NCBI GenBank assembly: GCA_964235485.1
Contig: CAXSAZ010000006.1
Span: 1-64,000, forward strand
Length of the DNA: 64,000 nt
From: CAHJXG01 sp964235485
GTDB lineage: Bacteria; Pseudomonadota; Alphaproteobacteria; Acetobacterales; Acetobacteraceae
Direction: 5' to 3'
Below are positions 1-8,395 of this stretch, one piece after another; positions within the stretch are counted from its first letter, which is position 1, and each line of letters begins with the position of its first letter. Under the pieces are notes generated by a model. The model ran no database searches. It saw nothing but the letters and a program-made list of their open reading frames with translations, and was not told the origin of the DNA. The position numbers were made by a program, and so were the translations under genes.

Positions 1-490
1 GTCACCGCGCCGCCGTTCACGCCCAGGCTGCTACGGCAGAACTGAAGGGCCCTGGCAGGCGGTGGCAGTTGGCGATGGCCACGGCATCCTCGGCAGCAGC
101 CGGGCTTTGCTCCAGGTTTCGGGTGAGGCGGTGCCAGCGGTTGCTCAGCGTGCCGAACGTGGCCTCAATGCGCCAGCGCAGCGGCAGCGGCTGGAAGCCC
201 TTTACGTCCGCGTCGCAGGTCGTGACCTGGACGTCCACGCTGTGGTCCTGTGCCGCCTGCGCGATGGGTGGGCCCACATAGATGCCGTCGACCTTGACGC
301 GCTCGACGGCCCAACCGCACGGGCCAGCAGCGCAGCGAAATCGCAAGCGATTTGCGCAGCGCCCACCGGCTGCGTGTCGTGCGCGTTGGCCGCCGTGACC
401 AGAACCGCCAGCACGAAGCCCAGCGAGCACGTCAGCACATGGCGCTTGATGCCGCGCACCTTTTTGTTGCCGTCCACGCCGCGCGGCCCT

Positions 491-523
491 AGCCGCAAAC
501 GCTGCGCGTTTCGGCGAGCCTGC
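491..523. repeat. 33-bp palindromic repeat, copy 1 (inside IS5-type gene)
   Basis: A 33-bp sequence identical to 2003-2035. Its core is a near-perfect hairpin: GCCGCAAACGC, loop TGC, GCGTTTCGGC, with one extra base in one arm. It sits inside the transposase reading frame without a stop, adding residues ARRNAQRLRL. Confidence 0.75.
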
Positions 524-547
524 GGCCTGGATGGAACGCTTTGGCTG

Positions 548-578
548 TCCCGGCGCAAACCAAGCGGTTTCGCCGGGA
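548..578. repeat. Related palindrome inside the same transposase gene
   Basis: Hairpin TCCCGGCGCAAACC, loop AAGC, GGTTTCGCCGGGA. It has the same CGCAAAC...GTTTCG core and one-base asymmetry as the 33-bp repeat at 491-523. It adds about nine residues between the AI and DSQSV parts of the transposase, in frame. Confidence 0.6.
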
Positions 579-1019
579 TGGCCGTTGCCGGCTCAGGCTT
601 CCGGCCCTGCCTGGCCCGCACCGCCCGCGTGAGCAGGGCTGCGATATCGGGCCACAGCCCGTCGGCCCGGAAGCGGTCGTGCCAGGCGCGCACGGTCTGC
701 CACGGCCCGAACTCCTTGGGCAGGAAGCGCCAAGGGCAGCCCGCCTTCTCAAAGTAAAGGCAAGCGTTGACCATCTCGCAAAGGTCAACCATCAGCGTCA
801 CATAGCTGCGCAGCACCGGCTCGATTGTCCGCCATTCCGCGTCCGTCAAGTCGCTCGGGTAACGCCGCCCGTCATCCTTGTATCGCGCCCGCGCTTCGTC
901 AGTCCACATCGCTCGCCTCCTTGCCAATGGACAACGCGCAACTGGTCGATCCGGTTAAACAGGCTCTGATACTGTCGGCGAGTTCAGGCGGTGGGTTAGC
1001 ATCGGCATAGAGGTGATCC

Positions 1020-1326
1020 ATGAGCCTGCATCCCCAGCCGACTGGCGAGGTTCCTGCCGAGACCGCGTGCGCGGCCCGCGCGGCGTTTCCCAAGGGCACG
1101 GTGGTCACGCGGCTGCGCGACGAGTTCAGTACCCTTACGAGGACGAGGATTTCCGGAAGCTCTACCCCGCCCGGGGTCGGCCGGGTCTTGCGCCGTGGTG
1201 TCTGGCGCTGGTCACGGTGTTCCAGTTCCTGGAGCACCTGAGCGACCGGCAGGTGGCCGACGCCGTGCGCGCCCGCATCGACTGGAAATATGTGCTTGGC
1301 CTCGAGCTGACGGAGTTGCGGTATTA
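1020..1326 (+). pseudogene. IS1182-type transposase N-terminal remnant
   Basis: Start of an IS1182-family transposase. One frame gives FPKGTVVTRLRDEFSTL; after a frameshift near 1130 it continues as YEDEDFRKLYPARGRPGL, LVTVFQFLEHLSDRQVADAV and RIDWKYVLGLELT. The match stops abruptly near 1318 and a stop codon follows at once. The catalytic domain is missing, so this is a dead fragment. Confidence 0.75.
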
Positions 1327-1363
1327 GGTAGCAACCACACCGAGCGTGAGAGTTGATTGCACT

Positions 1364-1850
1364 CTACGTATTTTCATCCTCATTGCCTAGTGTTTCGCCA
1401 TGCCGACGCTGATGAAGCTCACCGAGCACGGCCAAAATTTCGTTATCGGTGAGATCAGGCGACCAGCCGTAGGCCGCAGCAACTGCGACATCGAGTTGCC
1501 GATGCGCGGTGATGAGCCAAGTGGCTCCGCCCCGGTCCCGCAGATCGTATAGCTCGGTCATGTCGAGACGGCTGGAGCCGCTTGTCAGAGCTGCCTTGCG
1601 TGCCGCATAGAGCGCCCGTGCCTGGTTCGCGATCACCACAGCCAGCGGGTTTGCCATTACTTCATTGAGCGACCGGTTGGGGGCCATACCATTCGGGAAT
1701 GGGAAGCTTTCGAAGCTGTGCCCGATCCTATAGTGCGGCCGGTTTTCGAGCGGGTTGTGCGTCTCACTAGCCCATAGTTTGTGAAACCGGGACTCCAGCA
1801 CGCCGAGAAAAAGATCGTCCGTGCGGGCGAACACTGAACGACCTGCTCCG
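1364..1850 (-). pseudogene. C-terminal remnant of a type IIG/MmeI-like DNA methyltransferase
   Basis: The frame carries TDDLFLGVLESRFHKLWA followed by SFESFPFPNG and a helical tail ending at 1364. This pattern (a D-x-F-x-G-V-L-x-S-R-F-H block, then x-F-E-x-F-P-F-P) is typical of the target-recognition end of large class I SAM-dependent DNA methyltransferases of restriction-modification or BREX-like systems. Only about 160 residues remain; the methyltransferase core is absent. The open frame runs on into an IS30 remnant, giving an artificial chimera of 362 codons. The family call is from motif memory. Confidence 0.6.
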
Positions 1851-2455
1851 CTCGCGCGTGCGGCGCGCGCAACGCGCGACCCGTGCGCAGACAGGCGGTC
1901 TTGCACATACGCCTGCAATGTCGGGTTGGGGCCAGTTTCGCCCGCTTCGGCCGAGGTGCCGACCGTTCCGCGTGCCATTGCGCCGTGGCGGCCCGATGCT
2001 CCAGCCGCAAACGCTGCGCGTTTCGGCGAGCCTGCCGCCCTGCGTGGCCGCATTGCGATGCAGCCCGCGCGAAATCGCGGACGCCGCCCGCTCCAGCCGG
2101 CGTGCAACCTCCCGCACGCCCAAACCCTGCATCCGCAACAGCGCGGTCTCCTCCCGCCCAGCAAACCAAAGATGCCGTCCCGAAAAGCGGCTCGGCCAAA
2201 CGCGACAGTCGCGACGGCGGCATCCCGCCTGCCGTTCGGAACCCGCAGAACCCAACCGGCTGCGATGCTCCAACCTCCATCGCCGCGTCCTCGCTCAACA
2301 ATTCCGCCGCCACAAACGCCCAAAACCGCCGCCCGCGCTCCTGCCGCGCCACGGGAGGCCGCCCCGGCAGTCTTAGCTCGCCCCGCAAAGCCCGATCCGA
2401 ACGCCGCCAACCCGCCATCCCAACCACCCGCCATCCATGTTGCGACAACCACTTG
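1850..2455 (-). pseudogene. IS30-family transposase remnant with internal deletion
   Basis: Three frames together give an IS30 transposase N-terminus: ELLSEDAAMEVGASQPVG, then WFAGREETALLRMQGLGVREVARRL and ISRGLHRNAAT, then HRAATAQWHAERSAPRPK, then NPTLQAYVQDRLS. The text then jumps to the TACLRTGRALR segment that normally lies about 80 residues later, so an internal stretch has been lost. A 33-bp palindrome (2003-2035) interrupts the coding sequence after the AAT-x-GG block and shifts the frame. Confidence 0.7.
2003..2035. repeat. 33-bp palindromic repeat, copy 2 (inside IS30-type gene)
   Basis: Identical over 33 bp to 491-523, but in a transposase of a different family. The flanking bases differ on both sides, so the shared block is an inserted unit and not part of a larger duplication. 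Confidence 0.75.
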
Positions 2456-2489
2456 AATCGACCCAATACGCTGCTGAGCCTATCAGGCA

Positions 2490-2740
2490 GCACTGGCCCG
2501 CGCCGGCATCACCCCGTCCATGAGCCGGTGCGCCAACCCGCTGGACAACGCGCGATGGAAAGCTTCTTCCACACGCTCAAGACCGAGCTGGTCCACCACA
2601 GGACCTACGCCACCCGCGACGAGGCCAAGCGCGACCTGTTCGCCTATGTGGAAAGCTTCTACAACCACCAGCGCCTTCATTCAGGCCTGGGCTACCATAC
2701 GTCCGACCAGGCAGAACGGCGGGCAGCACGCATAGCGTAA
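2490..2740 (+). pseudogene. IS3-family orfB C-terminal remnant
   Basis: The frames contain MSRCANPLDNA and then, shifted, AMESFFHTLKTELVHHR, TYATRDEAKRDLFAYVESFYN and RLHSGLGYHTSDQAE. This is the end of the rve integrase domain of an IS3 group transposase, including the final catalytic Glu in MESFF. The upstream DD part is missing and there is a frameshift near 2550. Confidence 0.75.
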
Positions 2741-2744
2741 CCCG

Positions 2745-3018
2745 TCCACCAAAGCGACGGAAGTTCATTCGCCTGCGCTTGCGCCAGCGACGCCGCGAGC
2801 GCCAGCCCGGCGCTGCGCCGCGAGAACGTGGTGTGGTCGGGCACGCCGACGTCGATCCCGAGCAGGGTGGTGATCGAGCGCAGCAGTCCCTCGGTCTGGC
2901 GCCACGGACGGCCAAACGCCAAACTCAGCAGGTGCCCGGTCTCGATCGCCACGTCCGAGTAGTCGCGCGGGCGACCGCGCTGGCCGGTGCGGCGCGGCTC
3001 ATTGGCCTTGTCGGGCAT
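2745..3018 (-). pseudogene. IS5-type (second) transposase N-terminal fragment
   Basis: Reads PRRTGQRGRPRDYSDVAIET, LAFGRPWRQTEGLLRSI, LLGIDVGVPDHTTFSRRSAG. This is the N-terminus of IS5-group transposases that carry GRPxxYSDxAIE and VPDHTTxSRR blocks. The DDE core is cut off near 2745, where the frame runs into the IS3 remnant. Confidence 0.65.
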
Positions 3019-3149
3019 CGGTCATCCGGAGAACAGGAGAACAAAGGAGCGGCCCCCTACGCCCATTCCTCGTGTGGCCAAAGCCGTCAGACCGCAGTTT
3101 TTGCACCAAGGTCGTTCTACGTTGCTTTGGCGTCGCAAGCTGCCAACAC

Positions 3150-3470
3150 AGTCCATGCCGCGGCACCCGGCCACCTGGTACTCTGCCCCGTCGGCGAGTT
3201 CTACGAGGCGCTCGGGACGACACCGCCATCGTGTCGCGCTTGCTCGGTATCCAACTGACGCGCCGCCGCCAGAAGGACGCCCCCGACATCCCGGGGTGCG
3301 GCATCCCCGCCGGCACCGTCGGAGCGGCCATCGCCCGGCTGCTCGCCGCGGGGCGCAAGGTCGCCGTGTCCAAGCAGCCCGTCGAGCCTGCCGGCGAGCG
3401 CCCGCTCCGCCTCTTGACGCCGGGCACGTCGGTGGACGCCGACGTGCCCATGAAGAGCATACCGGAAAAT
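3150..3470 (+). pseudogene. MutS N-terminal-domain-like remnant
   Basis: VLCPVGEFYEAL continues after a frameshift near 3215 as GDDTAIVSRLLGIQLTRR, DIPGCGIPAGTVGAAIARLL, AAGRKVAVSKQ and PLRLLTPGTSVD. This matches the mismatch-binding N-terminal domain of MutS (F-Y-E motif, D-x-P-x-C-G-I-P, V-A-V-x-x-Q, TPGT). No clamp or ATPase domain follows. It may come from a plasmid or phage protein that carries only this domain. It is broken by the frameshift and has no sensible start. Confidence 0.5.
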
Positions 3471-3729
3471 CCTGCCCGTCCACAGGCGGCTATCACTCGG
3501 CAAAATTGGTTTCTGCGACTTCGCCACAGCCCGCGACGGCCTCGGCCGCGCGTCCGTCCTGGCCGCGAGGCCGGGGCAACCGCCGAACGCGGGCGTGCTG
3601 GGCCGTGAATGCTCGCCTTCGTCTTTGCAAGGCAACCCGGTTGTCTGCGACGATTGCTCAGCCTGAATGACGGAGTGCTGCCGAGCGCCAGGGCTATCCC
3701 GCCGCGAACCCTCAAAGGAGTTCAACCTC
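3471..3729. other. Stretch without a recognisable gene
   Basis: One + frame gives GKIGFCDFATARDGLGRASV and runs to a stop near 3665. It may be the tail of the same mobile-element protein as the MutS-like piece, but I do not recognise it. The end of the stretch holds the ribosome-binding site of the Rieske gene (AAAGGAG). Confidence 0.3.
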
Positions 3730-4041
3730 ATGGCAAGCTGGACGGATGCCGCGTCCCGCGACGAGCTGACCCGATGCCGGCTCTTGGAAGTCGAGGCCGG
3801 AGGCGCGGCCCTCCTGCTGTACGACATTGCGGGAACGGCCTACGCCACGGCAGCCGTATGCCCGCACCATGCGGCCTGGCTAAGCCAGGGCGGGGTGGAC
3901 GGCGACCGGGTGGATTGCCCTCGCCACCAAGGGCAGTTCCATGTCCCCACGGGCCGCAAGACCCGCGGCCCCGAGTGCCCGGACCTCCGGACCTATCCTG
4001 TGCGGGTGCGGGACGGCCGCGTGTGGGTCGATGTCGGGTAG
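3730..4041 (+). CDS. Rieske-type [2Fe-2S] ferredoxin
   Basis: Small cytoplasmic electron carrier of 103 residues. It has the two Rieske ligand pairs: CPHH near residue 47 and CPRH near residue 65, both in a hydrophobic setting (AVCPHHAAWL, VDCPRHQGQFHV). The ATG at 3730 follows AAAGGAG at a good distance; an ATG 63 bp upstream is in frame but has no such site. The length fits stand-alone ferredoxin components of ring-hydroxylating oxygenases, but no oxygenase lies next to it. It starts a + strand pair with the amidohydrolase 75 bp downstream, so its partner may be encoded elsewhere. Confidence 0.8.
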   Translation: MASWTDAASRDELTRCRLLEVEAGGAALLLYDIAGTAYATAAVCPHHAAWLSQGGVDGDRVDCPRHQGQFHVPTGRKTRGPECPDLRTYPVRVRDGRVWVDVG

Positions 4042-4116
4042 AGCCGCAGGCTGTCCTTGCGCATGGCCGAGGTCATCAGCATACTGACGGCTTGCATTGT
4101 TGGCAGGGAGGCCGGG

Positions 4117-5394
4117 ATGACTTCAGGGCTGGACACCATCCTACGCGGCGGCCGGGTCATCGACCCGGCAACCGGGCGCGACGGCGTGGCGGACGTGGGC
4201 ATCCGGGACAGCCGGATCGCGGCGGTCGAGCCGGCCCTGCCGAACGAGGCGGCGCGCGAGGTGGTGGACGTGTCGGGCAAGGTCGTGTCCGCCGGGCTGA
4301 TCGACACGCACGGCCATGTTTACCAGCATGTCACCGGCAAGTTCGGCCTGAACGCGGACATGGTGGGCGTGGACTCCGGCGTCACCACCGTGGTGGACCA
4401 GGGCGGGCCGAGCTGCATGACCATCCCCGGCTTCCGCGCCTTCATCGCCGAGCCGGCGCGGACGCGCGTGCTGTGCTTCATCTCCGCCTACCTGGTCGGC
4501 GGGCTGGAAGGGCACCTGTACCCTGACCTGTACGGCCCGGGCCAGTTGAACGTCGAGCACACCGTGCGGGCGGCGCGGGAGAACCCGGACCTGGTGCGCG
4601 GCATCAAGGCCCATGCGGAGATCGGCGGCGCGTCGCGCTGGGGGCTGGAGGTGATCAAGATCGGCAAGCAGATCGCCCGCGGCGCCGGGCTGCCGTTGTA
4701 TATCCACCTGGGCCAGCTTTGGCCCGCCAAGGACGGCGTTTCCATCGACCCGGACGAGGTGGTGCGGGAGCTGGTGCCACTGATGGAACCGGGCGACGTG
4801 CTGGCCCATCCGTTCACGCGCCACCCTGGCGGCTTCATCTCGGCTGCCACCGGGGAAGTGCATCCGGTGGTCTGGGCGGCCCTGGAGCGCGGGGTGACGG
4901 TGGATGTCGGCCACGGCTCCCACTTCTCCTTCGACATGGCGCGCAAGGTGCTGGCCGCCGGGATCGTGCCCCACACTCTGGGCGCCGACATGCACGGCTA
5001 CAACGTGCGCGTGCCGGACGCGGGTCGTGGCGCAGCGGGCGACGGCGCGGCGCGGGCGGCCAACCCGTTCTTCGGCGTGGCGCCGTTCAACCTGACCAAC
5101 GCCATGTCCAAGCTGCTGGCGCTCGGCATGACCCTGCCGCAAGTGCTTGCGACCGTCACCAGCAACCCGGCCCGAATGCTGCGGATGGAGGACACGATCG
5201 GCAGCCTGCAGGTGGGCCGGGAAGCCGACATCACCGTGCTGGACTTGCTGGACGGGCGGTTCGAGCTTGCGGACAACAGCGGGGAGCGGGTGACGGCGGA
5301 GCAGATGATCGTCCCCGCCTTCGCGTTGCGCGCCGGGCGGCGTCACGACGCGCGCAGCCCTCTGGTGCCGCGCCCAATGGCGGTTGCGGCGTAA
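4117..5394 (+). CDS. Amidohydrolase/deacetylase-family metallohydrolase
   Basis: TIM-barrel metal-dependent hydrolase of 425 residues, related to dihydroorotase-like and EF_0837/AHA3915-type deacetylases. Visible ligands: H65 and H67 in DTHGHV, a candidate carbamylated lysine in RGIKAHAE, histidines in YIHLGQ and LAHPFTRH, and the metal-binding Asp in TLGADMHGY. The start at 4117 follows GGGAGG; the longer frame from 4057 lacks a site. The substrate is probably a cyclic amide or N-acyl compound. The neighbours (RidA, phosphoribosyltransferase, amino acid importer) suggest nitrogen-compound breakdown. The exact substrate cannot be read from sequence. Confidence 0.8.
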   Translation: MTSGLDTILRGGRVIDPATGRDGVADVGIRDSRIAAVEPALPNEAAREVVDVSGKVVSAGLIDTHGHVYQHVTGKFGLNADMVGVDSGVTTVVDQGGPSCMTIPGFRAFIAEPARTRVLCFISAYLVGGLEGHLYPDLYGPGQLNVEHTVRAARENPDLVRGIKAHAEIGGASRWGLEVIKIGKQIARGAGLPLYIHLGQLWPAKDGVSIDPDEVVRELVPLMEPGDVLAHPFTRHPGGFISAATGEVHPVVWAALERGVTVDVGHGSHFSFDMARKVLAAGIVPHTLGADMHGYNVRVPDAGRGAAGDGAARAANPFFGVAPFNLTNAMSKLLALGMTLPQVLATVTSNPARMLRMEDTIGSLQVGREADITVLDLLDGRFELADNSGERVTAEQMIVPAFALRAGRRHDARSPLVPRPMAVAA

Positions 5395-5400
5395 CCTCCG

Positions 5401-5877
5401 CTACCCGAGCCGCAGCGGCGCCCGGCCGTGCGCGTTGCCGAATTGCACGAGCTGCGCCAGCGCCTGCACGAAGGCCCGGCGATCCGCGGGCGGCAACGCC
5501 TCGACCGTGCGGGCGTGGGCGCGGCGGGCCGGCGCGTCCATGCGGGCCAGCAGGGCGGCGCCATCCTCTGTCATCTCCACCAGGCGCAGCCGCCGGTCCG
5601 CGGCGCTGGCCCGGCGCCGCACCAGACCGCGCCGGTCCAGCCGGCCCACGACGTTGGCCAGGGTGGCGCGGTCCACGCCGACCTCCCCTCCCAACCGGGC
5701 CTGGTCCAGCCCGGGGTGCGCCTGCACGGCGGACATGATGCTGTACTGCACCGGCGTCACGTCGAAGGCCGCGCACTCCTCGATGAACAGCGCCACGTGG
5801 ATCTGGTGCAGCCGCCGGATCAGGAAACCGGGCCGGGTGGCGAGGTCGTGGGCGGTCGGCGCGGAGTCGTCGGGCAT
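5401..5877 (-). CDS. MarR-family transcriptional regulator
   Basis: Winged-helix regulator of about 158 residues. The recognition region reads VDRATLANVVGRLDRRGLVRR, followed by the wing A-x-D-R-R-L-R-L-V and a C-terminal dimerisation helix, typical of MarR proteins. I chose the ATG at 5877 (MPDDSAP); an in-frame ATG at 5913 would overlap less well with the divergent gene. It lies back to back with the phosphoribosyltransferase gene, 47 bp apart, and tail to tail with the amidohydrolase gene. It probably controls one or both in response to a small aromatic or amide ligand. Confidence 0.85.
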   Translation of the reverse strand: MPDDSAPTAHDLATRPGFLIRRLHQIHVALFIEECAAFDVTPVQYSIMSAVQAHPGLDQARLGGEVGVDRATLANVVGRLDRRGLVRRRASAADRRLRLVEMTEDGAALLARMDAPARRAHARTVEALPPADRRAFVQALAQLVQFGNAHGRAPLRLG

Positions 5878-5924
5878 GGCGGCTGCATACCAGCGGCGCG
5901 GGCGTCGGGCCATGGAGGACGGGA

Positions 5925-6581
5925 ATGCAGTTCTGGCAAGGCTTCGTGGACCACGCGCCGGAGCAGCCGGCCTGGACGGACCGCTACCCCGCCGCCATGC
6001 CGGACGGACGCCGGCTGGTGCTGCCGCTGCGGGATCTTGGAGACATGGCGGTTGCGGGCCTGATCGCCAACCAGGCGTCGTTCGCGGTGCTGGACCAGCT
6101 TGCGGCCTGGACTGCCACCGCCGCCGCGCCGTTGCGGGCGGAGGTCGTAGTGGGCCTGCCGACCCTGGGGCATACTGTGGGCGCGGCAGTCGCGCGGGCG
6201 CTCGGGCATGAGCACTGGGTCGCGCCGTCCACCACGCGCAAGCGCTGGTACGACGACGCGCTGTCGGCCCCGCTCGGCTCCATCACGGCGCCTGCCGCCG
6301 GGGCCAACGCGGCGCGTCGCATGTGGCTGGACCCGCGGCTGCTGAGCCGGCTGCTGGGCCGGCGCGTGCTGCTGGTCGATGACGTGATCAGCACCGGCAG
6401 CTCGGCCCAGGCCGGGCTGGCGCTGCTGCGGGCGGCCGGGATCGCGCCGGTGGGCTTGGCCGTCGCCATGGTGCAGGGAAAGGCCTGGCGGGACGCCTGG
6501 CCCGATGCCCTTCCGGTGGCCTACGCTTTCCAGACCCCGTGTTTTCGACGTGTGGCGGAGGGATGGGCGCCTATCGTTTAG
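5925..6581 (+). CDS. Phosphoribosyltransferase-domain protein
   Basis: Type I phosphoribosyltransferase of 218 residues, closest in shape to adenine/xanthine-type enzymes. The PRPP-binding motif VLLVDDVISTGSSA lies near residue 150, and a hydrophobic strand VVVGLPTLG precedes it. The acceptor base is unknown. Gene order (divergent from MarR, convergent and overlapping by 11 bp with a RidA gene) ties it to the nitrogen-compound cluster. It could salvage a base released by a neighbouring enzyme, which is inference. Confidence 0.75.
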   Translation: MQFWQGFVDHAPEQPAWTDRYPAAMPDGRRLVLPLRDLGDMAVAGLIANQASFAVLDQLAAWTATAAAPLRAEVVVGLPTLGHTVGAAVARALGHEHWVAPSTTRKRWYDDALSAPLGSITAPAAGANAARRMWLDPRLLSRLLGRRVLLVDDVISTGSSAQAGLALLRAAGIAPVGLAVAMVQGKAWRDAWPDALPVAYAFQTPCFRRVAEGWAPIV

Positions 6582-6963
6582 CGATCATGTCGATCTCCAC
6601 AATCCCGCTGCGCGCCAGGCCGGTGACCCCCACCGTGGTCCGCGCCGGCAGCCGGTCCGGCGGGAAGTAGCTGGCATACAGCGTGTTCATCACCGCGTAG
6701 TCGCGGTCGAACTGCGTCAGGTAGACTCGGACGCACACCACGTCCGCGAGGCTGGCCCCGGCGCCGCGCAGGGCGCGCTGCAGGTTATCCATCACTTTGG
6801 CCGTTTGCGCCTCGATCCCGTCCGGCAAGGCCTGCGCGTCGTCCGCCGGGTCGGTGGCAAGCTGCCCGGTGACGAACAGCCAGCCGTCCTGCTCCACGAC
6901 GTGGCTGTAGGGCGCCACGGGCTTGGGCGCGTCGGGGATCATGTGGAAGATCGGGCCGGTCAT
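6571..6963 (-). CDS. RidA/YjgF-family enamine/imine deaminase
   Basis: Small trimeric protein of 130 residues with the family features: APYSHVVEQDGWLFVTGQL near the start, DVVCVRVYLTQF in the middle, and PARTTVGVTGL with the Arg that binds the substrate carboxylate, ending VEIDMIAKR. RidA proteins hydrolyse reactive 2-aminoacrylate-type enamines, and paralogues in catabolic operons act on pathway intermediates. It overlaps the 3' end of the ABC ATPase gene upstream by 4 bp, so it belongs to the importer operon. Confidence 0.88.
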   Translation of the reverse strand: MTGPIFHMIPDAPKPVAPYSHVVEQDGWLFVTGQLATDPADDAQALPDGIEAQTAKVMDNLQRALRGAGASLADVVCVRVYLTQFDRDYAVMNTLYASYFPPDRLPARTTVGVTGLARSGIVEIDMIAKR

Positions 6964-7745
6964 GCGGAGGCTCCTTGGTGGGCGGGCTTGGCGTAGCGCA
7001 GCAGGAACTGCCGGGCGCGCTCGGTCCGCGGTGCGGTGAAAAAGGCGTGCGGGTCCGCCGTCTCGACGATGCGGCCCCCGTCCATGAACACGATGCGGGT
7101 CGCGGCGTCGCGGGCGAAAGCCATCTCGTGCGTCACCACCACCATGGTCATGCCGTCGCGCGCCAAGGCCTGCATGACCGCCAACACCTCCCCCACCAGC
7201 TCGGGGTCGAGGGCGCTGGTCGGCTCGTCGAACAGCAGCAGCTCCGGGCGCATCATCAGGGCGCGCACGATGCCGACGCGCTGCTTCTGCCCGCCGGACA
7301 GGCGCACGGGGTAGGCGTCCCGCTTATCCAGCAGGCCGACCTTGGCGAGCAGCGCCTCCGCTTCCGGCAGCACCTCGGCGCGGGGGCGACGCTGGGCGTG
7401 CAGCGGCGCTTCGGTGATGTTCTGCATCACCGTCATGTGCGGCCACAAGGCGAAATGCTGGAACACCATGCCGACCCGGGTGCGGAGCTGCGCCAGTTCC
7501 CGGTCCGACATGGCGATGTGGCCGCCGGGGCGCAGGCCGACCTGCACGCCGCCCAGGTGGACCTGGCCGTGGTCCGGGCGCTCCAGCCAGTTGATGCAGC
7601 GCAAGAGCGTGGACTTGCCGGACCCGGACGGCCCCAGCACGCACACCGTCTCTCCACGGCCTACGTCGAGGTCGATGCCATCCAGGACGGTATGGGCGCC
7701 GAACGCCTTGCCGAGGCCGCGGACGCGGAGAACCGGCGGCGTCAC
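6960..7745 (-). CDS. Polar amino acid ABC transporter, ATP-binding subunit
   Basis: GlnQ/HisP-like ATPase of 261 residues. Walker A GPSGSGKST lies at 38-46, followed by a Q-loop FQHFALWPHM, signature LSGGQKQR, Walker B LLLFDEP and H-loop VVVTHEM. The GTG at 7745 overlaps the stop of the permease gene (GTGA), which fixes the start; the frame stays open far upstream only by chance. It is the fourth gene of a five-gene unit: binding protein, two permeases, ATPase, RidA. Confidence 0.9.
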   Translation of the reverse strand: MTPPVLRVRGLGKAFGAHTVLDGIDLDVGRGETVCVLGPSGSGKSTLLRCINWLERPDHGQVHLGGVQVGLRPGGHIAMSDRELAQLRTRVGMVFQHFALWPHMTVMQNITEAPLHAQRRPRAEVLPEAEALLAKVGLLDKRDAYPVRLSGGQKQRVGIVRALMMRPELLLFDEPTSALDPELVGEVLAVMQALARDGMTMVVVTHEMAFARDAATRIVFMDGGRIVETADPHAFFTAPRTERARQFLLRYAKPAHQGASA

Positions 7746-8395
7746 CGCCGCGCCTCCGCCTGGGCTCCGGCCAAGCCGACCGCACCCTCTACAGCCAGGC
7801 ACAGCAGCCAGTACAGCCCGACCGCCACGATGAAGGAGGCGAACGGGACGTAGTAGGTCGCCTGGATCGTGGTCGCGGCGTGCGTCAGCTCCTGCACCGC
7901 GATGACCGTCAGGAAGGCGCTGTCTTTGATCACCTGGATCACCTGGTTGCCGATTGTCGGCAGCGCCGCGAACAGCACCGGCGGCAGGATCACCCGGCGG
8001 AACAGGCCGAACCCATGGAACCCGAAGGCCCGCCCGGCCTCGACCGTTTCCGCCGGCAGGCCGCGCCATGCGCCGCGCAGCAGTTCCGCCATGTAGGCCA
8101 TGTGGTAGACCACGAGCGCCAGCAGGCCCGACGTCCAGTTGCCGAGCTGCATCCCCAGCGACGGCAGGCCGTAGTAGATCAGGTAGGCGAACAGCAGGAA
8201 CGGCACGCAGCGCATGGCGTCCACCAGCGCCTCCGCCCCCCGTGCCACCGCACGGCGGCGCGACATCAGCCCGGTGGACAGCAGGGCGCCCAAGGCCAGC
8301 GCCGCGGCAGAGGCGAGGACGGAGATCCACAGCGTCGTCAGGAACCCGTCCAGCAGCAGCGCCCGCTGCTGCCAGACGACGGCGAACTCCTCCAT
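7742..8395 (-). CDS. Polar amino acid ABC transporter permease (second)
   Basis: HisM/GlnP-like inner membrane subunit of about 217 residues with five hydrophobic segments. The EAA coupling loop is seen as VEAGRAFGFHGFGLFRRVILP. The start overlaps the previous stop as TGATG; a GTG one codon upstream is also possible. It pairs with the permease encoded just upstream to form the membrane channel. Confidence 0.88.
   Translation of the reverse strand: MEEFAVVWQQRALLLDGFLTTLWISVLASAAALALGALLSTGLMSRRRAVARGAEALVDAMRCVPFLLFAYLIYYGLPSLGMQLGNWTSGLLALVVYHMAYMAELLRGAWRGLPAETVEAGRAFGFHGFGLFRRVILPPVLFAALPTIGNQVIQVIKDSAFLTVIAVQELTHAATTIQATYYVPFASFIVAVGLYWLLCLAVEGAVGLAGAQAEARR

Larger units (their letters stand above)
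17..909 (-). pseudogene. IS5-family transposase, frameshifted
   Basis: DDE transposase of an IS5-type element. The N-terminal part reads from an ATG at 909, preceded by AAGGAG, and shows the usual W-R-x-L-P-K-E region, DSQSV, and GPRGVDGNKKVRGIKRH blocks. Near position 315 the frame shifts. The C-terminal part (VERVKVDGIYVG, LPLRWRIEATFGTLSNRW, LTRNLEQSPAAAEDAVAIANC) continues in another frame to a stop at 17. Two short palindromes are inserted in frame around the DSQSV block (548-578 and 491-523), replacing the usual K-T-x-x-x-G-G linker. The gene is therefore broken. No terminal inverted repeats could be fixed; the left end may lie outside the window. Confidence 0.8.
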
